Made by a program: the position numbers and the translations under genes. Source: an uncultured Acidobacteriota bacterium (lineage in GTDB: Bacteria > Acidobacteriota > Vicinamibacteria > Vicinamibacterales > CAVVIG01). From it: DNA of 56,310 bases. The stretch is from the NCBI GenBank assembly GCA_902825985.1, contig CADEDC010000036.1:1-56310 (forward strand), in the 5' to 3' direction. This document shows, piece by piece, positions 50,541 to 56,310 of the stretch; the first letter of the stretch is position 1, and every line of letters begins with the position of its first letter. Under the pieces are notes generated by a model. It saw only the letters and a list, made by a program, of their open reading frames with translations. It ran no database searches and had not been told where the DNA came from.

Positions 50541-51689
50541 TCAAGGGGCCATCAGGCGTCCGACGGGTTTCAGGCGCTTCACATGGTCGGCGACCGACTT
50601 CACCACCACCAGCATCGGGACCGCGAGTATCGTGCCCCATGCGCCCCATACCCAGGTCCAGAGGAGAATGCCGAGAAAGACGGTCAGGGCGCTCATCCGC
50701 TCCACCTTGCCCATGAGCGGCGGCGTCAGCAGCCAGCCCTCGAGCGACGTGATCGCCAGCGCCGCGCCGGCCATCTGCAGTGCTTGAGCCGGACTGCCGC
50801 CCTGCACCAGCCCGATGACCAGCAGTCCGCCGGAGACGATGATCGGTCCGAAGTATGGGATCGAATTGAACACTCCGGCGAGGATGCCCCACACGGCTGC
50901 GTTCTGGACGCCGAGCCAAACCAGCGTCAGCCAGGTCAGCGCGCCGACGATCACCGCCGTGACGAGGCGCACCAGCAGGAAGCGCTGAATCTGGTCGTTG
51001 ATGTCGTCGATCACCGTCGCCATGAGCTGGCGCTGGTCGGGACCCGCCACTTCCACCAGCCGTTCGCGGAAATGGTGTCCGGACATCAGCAGGAACATCA
51101 CGAGGAACACGACCACGACCGCGTGTCCGGCCAGCGCGAACACGGACCCGACGCCGCGCTGCAGCCAGGCGGTGACGGACCCGGTACCGGCGCTGCCGGC
51201 ACTGGCGCCCGGCCCGTCGGCGGTGTCACCGCTCGCGGCAGGGGAGCCGCGGAGGACGTCCGCGGCCGCCTGAACGCTGGCGGTCGCGCCTCCCCCCGAT
51301 GCAGAGGTGACGAACTCGCGAGCCCGCCGCGCGGCTTCGGGGAGCGATTCGACGGCCCGCCGTGCGTCGTCACGCAGGCCGTAGGCACCCCAGCCGAGCA
51401 GCGCGAGACCGGTGATCAGAATCACGCTGGCGCCGGCCGTACGCGGAATGCGGTGGCGTGCCAGCCAGGCGACCACCGGCTCGAGCGCATAGCTGACCAG
51501 CACGGCGAGCACGACTGGAATGAGGAACTGGGTGGCCGCGCGCAGGAACAGCAGGGTCCCGATGACCGCAAGGATCCACAGTGGGACGGCGACGGACCAG
51601 AGCAGTGGCGAACTGTCCCGTCCGCTGGGCATGCCAGCGCGCTGTCCAAGATCGATGCCGGCCGACCCCGCAACGGTCACACGCAGCAT
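50541..51689 (-). CDS. AI-2E (TqsA/PerM) family membrane permease
   Basis: The 382-residue protein has the family pattern of about eight membrane helices with a large polar part between helices 3 and 4: PLWILAVIGTLLFLRAATQF and LIPVVLAVLVSYALEPVVAW at the start. Near the end come NSIPYFGPIIVSGGLLVIG and LTVFLGILLWTWVWGAWGTI. An Ala/Gly/Ser-rich insert at about 170-210 is specific to this protein. The family includes TqsA (autoinducer-2 export) and sodium/proton antiporters; the substrate here is unknown. ATG at 51689 is preferred; the frame runs to 52019, but those added residues are arginine-rich and not family-like. Confidence 0.88.
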   Translation of the reverse strand: MLRVTVAGSAGIDLGQRAGMPSGRDSSPLLWSVAVPLWILAVIGTLLFLRAATQFLIPVVLAVLVSYALEPVVAWLARHRIPRTAGASVILITGLALLGWGAYGLRDDARRAVESLPEAARRAREFVTSASGGGATASVQAAADVLRGSPAASGDTADGPGASAGSAGTGSVTAWLQRGVGSVFALAGHAVVVVFLVMFLLMSGHHFRERLVEVAGPDQRQLMATVIDDINDQIQRFLLVRLVTAVIVGALTWLTLVWLGVQNAAVWGILAGVFNSIPYFGPIIVSGGLLVIGLVQGGSPAQALQMAGAALAITSLEGWLLTPPLMGKVERMSALTVFLGILLWTWVWGAWGTILAVPMLVVVKSVADHVKRLKPVGRLMAP

Positions 51690-52090
51690 CCGGCCCTCTT
51701 CGCCAACCGTTACAGGATGCCCGCGGCGGTTGCGCGCGAGGCCACCTCGTCGATGTTGTCGGCCATCTCGACGTAGAGGCGCATGCCGACACCTTTCGTG
51801 CGATTCTGCCCCTTCTTCCCGCGTCCCGACTCGTGGCTGGCGGGGGAGCGGCGCTCGCCGGCGCGCCGAAGCCGACGAAGGCAGCGCTGGCATCGAGCGC
51901 CGACCACCCTGGCCGGGTCGAGCCACTGCACGGTCTTTGCATTTCCCATTGAGATACCAGGCGTCGTAGGGCGATACCCCGTGCGACCGTGGCGTCGGCG
52001 CATCGTCGAGCCACGCCATGAGAGTGTTCGTGATGTGGTGAGCACGCGAAACCGGCCGGCCCCCGCCGCCTTAACCAATGGAGCGCATAA
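51690..52090. other. Intergenic region upstream of the DinB-like gene
   Basis: No gene could be supported. A 24-codon frame on the minus strand (51710-51784, starting MRLYVEMADNIDEVASRATA) looks protein-like but is too short to identify; it may be a remnant of a larger gene. The rest is arginine-rich in all frames. Confidence 0.4.
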
Positions 52091-52624
52091 ATGGAGCTGA
52101 ACCGTTTCCTGCTGGAGGAGTTCGAGCGCGAGGCGGAGCGCTCGCGTGCAGCGCTCGAGCATGTGCCGAGCGGACGCGACGACTGGAAGCCGCATGACAA
52201 GTCGATGGCGTTCGGATACCTCACGAACCTCGTAGCCACGATGCCCTCGTGGATCGGGATGCAGTTGTTGCGCGACGAGCTCGACGTCGCGCCAGTGGAT
52301 GGCCCGAGCGTGACGGTGGACCGAACCGCGACGAGTGCCGGCCTCCTGGAGACGTTGAGCAAGAGCGTGGCGGAGGCGCGCCAGGCGCTGATCGACACCA
52401 CCGACGCGCACCTGGCGACACCCTGGCAACTCAAAGCGCGAGGACAGGTCGTCGCTGAAGCCGCCCGGTCGTTGATGATCCAGGACACGCTCAACCATTG
52501 GGCGCATCATCGAGGGCAGATGACGGTATACCTGCGTCTACTTGGGGCGAAGATACCAGCGCTGTATGGGCCGTCCGCCGACGATCGCAGCTTCGGACCC
52601 TATCCACACCGAGAGGCAACCTGA
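52091..52624 (+). CDS. DinB-like four-helix metalloprotein
   Basis: The 177-residue protein has the DinB/YfiT-like fold: ELNRFLLEEFEREAERSRAA as helix 1, a middle helix near SMAFGYLTNLVATMPSW, and NHWAHHRGQMTVYLRLLG with the HxxxH-like metal site (HWAHH). The end, GAKIPALYGPSADD, is typical. The family includes thiol-dependent S-transferases and hydrolases that bind Zn or Ni through three histidines; the first histidine expected in the middle helix is not obvious here. It is soluble and lacks a signal peptide. The start is ATG at 52091. Confidence 0.85.
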   Translation: MELNRFLLEEFEREAERSRAALEHVPSGRDDWKPHDKSMAFGYLTNLVATMPSWIGMQLLRDELDVAPVDGPSVTVDRTATSAGLLETLSKSVAEARQALIDTTDAHLATPWQLKARGQVVAEAARSLMIQDTLNHWAHHRGQMTVYLRLLGAKIPALYGPSADDRSFGPYPHREAT

Positions 52625-52771
52625 ACGGCCTCACGCATTGGTCACCGGCGCCGCCGCCTTCGGCGCTCTCGCCGTCCACCGCCCGCAACACGGTGGTGGT
52701 CTGCGGGCTCATGCCGTCGCCTTCGTGGGAGTGGCGCGGAGCGTGTGTCGCCGAGCATAGAATGAACGGCG

Positions 52772-54013
52772 ATGACCTCGCCCCCCCCGGCCGCCATGGA
52801 TCGCGCGATGACCGCCACCACCTCCGTTGTCGACTGGGTCGGCTGGCGCAATGTGGTCGTTGCCGCGGTGATCATGTTGTCGACCCTCCCCGGACGCACA
52901 CAGGGTCTCGGCTTGATCACGGAGCCGATGATGAACGACCTGCGGCTCGACCGGGTCACCTACGCGAGCATCAACCTGTGGGCGACGCTGGGCGGTGCCC
53001 TCATCTGCCTGCCGATCGGACGCGTCTTCGATCAGATTGGCCTGCGTGTCACGACGATCGCGCTGATGTCCGGGCTGAGCATCGTCGTCTGGGCGATGAG
53101 CTTCAGCGCCGGGAGCCTGGGACTCCTGTTCGTCCTGGTGCTGGCGACGCGAGCGTTGGGGCAGAGCGCGCTGTCGGTGGCGAGCATCACCGCCGTCAGC
53201 AAGTCGTTCGATCGGCGGGTCGGTGTCGCCATGGGCGTGTATTCGGTGCTCATCACCGTCTTCTTCGCCGCTGCGTTCACCGCGGTCGGCACGTCGGTCC
53301 GCCTGGCCGGTTGGCGCACCGGTTGGCGACAGGTCGGCATCGGCCTCGCCGCTTGTGCGCTGGCGGCGTGGTTCCTGCGAGAGCGGACGAGTGAACCAGG
53401 GACCGGCGATGCGCCGACGGCCAGCAGCCTGTCGCTCGGCGCTGCCGTGCGCACGCCGGCGTTCTGGGTATTCGGCGGGGCGATCTCCCTCTTCGGCCTG
53501 GTCTCGTCCGGCCTCGGATTGTTCAACGAAGCGGTCCTCGCCGAGCGCGGATTCGAGCAGGCCACCTACGTGCAGTTCCTGGCGGGAACGGCGGTCGTCG
53601 GTCTGGTCGGCCAGCTCGGGTGCGGGTGGCTGACCCTCCACTGGCCGATGCAGCGTCTGCTGGGCGTGGCACTGTTCATCTACGCCGCCGGCCTGGCGGG
53701 GATACCGGTCGTCAGCGGGCTGCCGCAGCTCTGGGTCGTCGCCGTGCTGATCGGCCTCTCTGGAGGGATGATTACCGTCGTGTTCTTCGCGGTGTGGCGA
53801 CCGGCGTTCGGCTCCGAACACCTCGGACGCATTCAAGGAGCTGCGCAGATGCTGACCGTGCTGGCCTCGGCGGTCGGCCCCCTGATCTTCGCCCAGTCGT
53901 CGTACTGGACCGGGTCCTTCTTTCCGGCGCTGTGGATTCTGGCGCCGTGCGTGCTGCTTCTCGGTGTGGTCGCGTTCCGGGTTGCGCTGCCGGCGGCGCG
54001 CTCGGGCGCGTGA
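52772..54013 (+). CDS. Major facilitator superfamily transporter
   Basis: The 413-residue protein has twelve membrane helices. The loop 2-3 motif is present as IGRVFDQIGLRVTTIALM, and helix 4-5 holds RALGQSALSVASITAVSKSF. The C-terminal half has FLAGTAVVGLVGQLGCGWL and GSEHLGRIQGAAQMLTVLAS, like monocarboxylate/oxalate-formate-type members. The substrate cannot be named. TAGAAT (52758-52763) ends eight bases before ATG at 52772, suggesting a leaderless mRNA. ATG at 52796 is another possible start. The 138 bases after the stop hold nothing recognisable. Confidence 0.87.
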   Translation: MTSPPPAAMDRAMTATTSVVDWVGWRNVVVAAVIMLSTLPGRTQGLGLITEPMMNDLRLDRVTYASINLWATLGGALICLPIGRVFDQIGLRVTTIALMSGLSIVVWAMSFSAGSLGLLFVLVLATRALGQSALSVASITAVSKSFDRRVGVAMGVYSVLITVFFAAAFTAVGTSVRLAGWRTGWRQVGIGLAACALAAWFLRERTSEPGTGDAPTASSLSLGAAVRTPAFWVFGGAISLFGLVSSGLGLFNEAVLAERGFEQATYVQFLAGTAVVGLVGQLGCGWLTLHWPMQRLLGVALFIYAAGLAGIPVVSGLPQLWVVAVLIGLSGGMITVVFFAVWRPAFGSEHLGRIQGAAQMLTVLASAVGPLIFAQSSYWTGSFFPALWILAPCVLLLGVVAFRVALPAARSGA

Positions 54014-54151
54014 GGCGCCCGGCCACCTTCCGGTGTCGTGTGTTCCGCGGCAGCTGGCGGCCGGCGCGCGACCGCCGGGTGCGCCGTGGGATCCTTCCAG
54101 ATGGATGCGGGCGGATCTGCGGTGATGGGAGGGCTGACACGGGCACTTACC

Positions 54152-56310
54152 TCAGACCTGCATGAGCCAGGTCAGCTTGACGAGCAGTTGCCGCGAGCTG
54201 AACGACGCCGGCGTCCTCACGCCGCGGCCGTCGACCGGTGAGCGGTCGTTGTAGACGACCGTGAAGAACGAGAGCGGACGGTACTCCCAGGCCAGGCGGG
54301 CGTTGGCCGTCAGTTGCCGCGCCACCGTGTTCCATTGCACGAAACTCACCAGTTGCAGCCGAGGGGTGGTGGCCAGCCGTGTTTCGAGACCCAGCAGGTG
54401 CGTCGTCACGGTGGCCGCCGTCGACCCGACCTGCCACAGGCGGTTCACCGTGTAGTCGGCGCTCACGGCGACGCGCGGATCGGGCGTGGCCTGGAGCACG
54501 CCGCGCCAGGTCGCGAGTTCGCCGTCGAAGTAGCCCCCCACCTGCCCCTCGAAACGCACCGCGACGCGGGCCGACGGGTCCGACTGCACGGTGATGGCGT
54601 GACGCAGGTAGTCGTACGAACCAGGGGCGACACTGACGCCGGGCACCGGCGTGAACGGTGTCCTCAACCGTTGCCAGTTGGGCAGCATGGCGTACTGCAG
54701 GGTGCCGCCGTTCTCGAACTGGACTGTGAAGGGGCGAAGCGACACGAAGCCCTCCTGTGTCGCGCCGGTGCCCGGATCGACGAAGTGCTCGAGCGTGAAT
54801 CCGGGTTGGATGCGCCGCACACGCCGCGGCCGCCAGTCGGGTCGCCAGTCGAGCGTGACCGCCGGGCTGATGCGTACGTAGTTGTGGCGGACGACGAATC
54901 CGCTGTGCGCGTCATAGCCCGCCGTGACGAGTTCGGAGATGTAGCCGAAGTAGCCGCGGTTGGTGTCGTTGGCGACCCAGACGAAGCCGCCCACGCCTTC
55001 GCCGCCCGGCCCGCTCGTGGCCGACTGCGTGACGGTGCCGCGCACGAATGCGGTTGACGACATCCGCCAGAAGCCGTCGACGCCGGCGACGAGGTTCGAG
55101 TCGCCGCCGCGATTGCGCCGTGCCGCCACGATGCCGCCCAGGCGGTTCTGCCCGGCGAAGTTCTTGACGTAGCGCGCGACGCCGAACTCACTTCCGGTCC
55201 CGTCGCCGCCCTGCGCCGCGGCGAGCGCGCCAAAGGCATGGCCGGCGCTGCGCATCGACAGCCGCGCCCCGGCATGGATCGGGATCGGCCCGCCAGCGTC
55301 ATCGAGACCGATCCGGCGCGAGAAGAAGGGCTCGAACCGCCCGCCGTTCCCGGTGAAGAACACGCCGCGGTTCTCGAGGAAGAACTGGCGTCGCTCCGGA
55401 AAGAAGACGTTGAATCGCGTCAGGTTCACCACCTGACGGTCCACGTCGGTCTGGCCGAAATCGGGATTCACCGTGAGGTCGAGCACCGTGCTCGGCGTCA
55501 TCGCCCATTTCAGATCCGTGCCGATCTCGGCGCGTTCGTCCGCACGCCGTCCCGAGGCCGTGTCCGCACCCGAAGCGTCGCCGAGCAGGTAGGGCTGCAG
55601 ACGGAGGTTGCGGCCCGGCGGCGGTGGCTCGAGCCCCGTCAGCCGGCCGGCGTAGTCCATCCGGAACGGCTGCATCACGCGCGGCCACGGCGACCAGCCA
55701 GAGCTCTCGTTGCGTCGGCGGCTCATGCGCTGAAAGTTGATGTTCCAGGTATCGCTGCCGGCCTTGTAACGGAGGGTATCCCACGGGATGGCGATCTCGG
55801 CGGTCCAGCCGTCGGCGTCGCGCGCCGTGCGGGCGATCCACACTGCATCGAAATCCACGTCGGCCAGGCCGCCGTCGACGTTCTGCTGGTCGCGGAGGGC
55901 CCCGCGCGGGTTGACGCGGAAGATCATCGCGCTGCGGCCATCGCGGACGCCGTCGATCGAGACGCCGAAGAAGTCATCGGTTGTCTCGTCGAAGTCGCGG
56001 CGGAGGTCGCGTACCCGAAGGTCGGCCCCGCCATTGGTGTCATTGCAGATCACGCCGAAGTAGAGGAAGCGCGCGTCGAAGAGCACCCGCACGGTCGTCC
56101 GTTCCACGGCCGGCTGCCCCTGAAGGGGCTCGGCCTGGGTGAAATCCGAGGTGAGCGCGGCGCGCGCCCAATCGACCTCGTCCAGCCTGCCATCGACGTC
56201 GATCGTGCCGGACGCGCGCGTCGCCGCGAGTTCTGGAGGACTCGTCGGCGGTGGGAAGGTCTGCTGGGCTGCGGCTCCCGACGCCCAGCACACGAGAGCG
56301 GTTGTCAGCC
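54152..56310 (-). CDS. CBM9-like plus DUF5916 outer-membrane protein, 5-prime end outside the window
   Basis: The frame is open to the right edge, where it reads LTTALVCWASGAAAQQ, the end of a signal peptide, so the true start lies a few codons beyond 56310. Residues after it form a CBM9-like domain (IDVDGRLDEVDWARA, VRVLFDARFLYFGVIC, AEIAIPWDTLRYK). A large beta-barrel-like DUF5916 region follows (TVNPDFGQTDVDRQVVNLTR, FFPERRQFFLENRGVFF), ending in LLVKLTWLMQV with a terminal aromatic-hydrophobic strand. Such proteins are common in Acidobacteriota and Bacteroidota and may bind or pass glycans or peptides; no enzyme motif is seen. Confidence 0.88.
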   Translation of the reverse strand, partial: LTTALVCWASGAAAQQTFPPPTSPPELAATRASGTIDVDGRLDEVDWARAALTSDFTQAEPLQGQPAVERTTVRVLFDARFLYFGVICNDTNGGADLRVRDLRRDFDETTDDFFGVSIDGVRDGRSAMIFRVNPRGALRDQQNVDGGLADVDFDAVWIARTARDADGWTAEIAIPWDTLRYKAGSDTWNINFQRMSRRRNESSGWSPWPRVMQPFRMDYAGRLTGLEPPPPGRNLRLQPYLLGDASGADTASGRRADERAEIGTDLKWAMTPSTVLDLTVNPDFGQTDVDRQVVNLTRFNVFFPERRQFFLENRGVFFTGNGGRFEPFFSRRIGLDDAGGPIPIHAGARLSMRSAGHAFGALAAAQGGDGTGSEFGVARYVKNFAGQNRLGGIVAARRNRGGDSNLVAGVDGFWRMSSTAFVRGTVTQSATSGPGGEGVGGFVWVANDTNRGYFGYISELVTAGYDAHSGFVVRHNYVRISPAVTLDWRPDWRPRRVRRIQPGFTLEHFVDPGTGATQEGFVSLRPFTVQFENGGTLQYAMLPNWQRLRTPFTPVPGVSVAPGSYDYLRHAITVQSDPSARVAVRFEGQVGGYFDGELATWRGVLQATPDPRVAVSADYTVNRLWQVGSTAATVTTHLLGLETRLATTPRLQLVSFVQWNTVARQLTANARLAWEYRPLSFFTVVYNDRSPVDGRGVRTPASFSSRQLLVKLTWLMQV

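Noticed and set aside
51710..51784. 24-codon peptide gene MRLYVEMADNIDEVASRATA on the minus strand
   Set aside because: Too short to identify, no ribosome site, and no matching continuation in another frame; left as part of the intergenic entry.

Overview
The window is a high-GC bacterial chromosome segment. Its gene content points to an Acidobacteriota bacterium of the Vicinamibacteria type: an SBBP-repeat giant exoprotein, a TonB-dependent receptor with an N-terminal carboxypeptidase-like domain, a CBM9/DUF5916 outer-membrane protein, selenoprotein machinery, and small secreted proteins found in that phylum. This placement is inferred from gene families and was not tested against 16S or any database.

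Layout. 1-3.8 kb: an amidase fragment, a RidA protein, a DUF1801 protein, and a compact cobalt-type nitrile hydratase operon. Its alpha subunit carries a Tat-like leader and its activator is fused to a ferredoxin domain. 4.0-8.8 kb: a 1597-residue secreted beta-propeller protein. 8.9-11.7 kb: a small degraded island holding a RelE/XRE remnant, VapBC, a frameshifted excisionase, an MNT/HEPN pair and the tail of a tyrosine recombinase. It ends at a tRNA-Sec gene whose last 22 bases are duplicated. 11.9-21.6 kb: the selenocysteine locus. It holds selA, selB, a selD that itself reads through an in-frame UGA, a periplasmic peroxiredoxin with Sec at the peroxidatic position, and a SelW-like protein with a CxxU motif. 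Each of the three UGA codons is followed by a hairpin whose five-base loop starts CGUG. 21.6-29.7 kb: an FMN reductase, ferrochelatase, two cyclophilins, a glycogen branching enzyme, an MFS exporter and secreted hypotheticals. 30-34.6 kb: two hybrid histidine kinases (the second with a frameshift), PilZ and cold-shock domain proteins. 34.6-38.9 kb: a serine hydrolase and a TonB-dependent receptor. 39.0-41.9 kb: an operon of cell-wall amidase, MamK-like actin and an HTH/SPOR membrane protein. 42.0-44.2 kb: a secreted zinc protease sharing the C-terminal propeller of the giant protein. 44.3-56.3 kb: a histidine kinase, a heterodimeric ABC exporter, an M23 peptidase, an AI-2E-type permease, a DinB protein, an MFS permease and a DUF5916 protein cut by the window edge.

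How genes work together. selC, SelA, SelB and SelD make and deliver selenocysteine to at least three local products, one of them SelD itself, so the pathway depends on its own output. The nitrile hydratase genes overlap by a few bases and look like one translational unit for assembling, and perhaps exporting, a cobalt metalloenzyme. The amidase, actin and SPOR genes look like a peptidoglycan or cell-shape module.

Tandem arrays of 8-9 bp units sit at several gene ends. Several genes have a -10-like hexamer 6-8 bases before the ATG and no Shine-Dalgarno, suggesting leaderless mRNAs.
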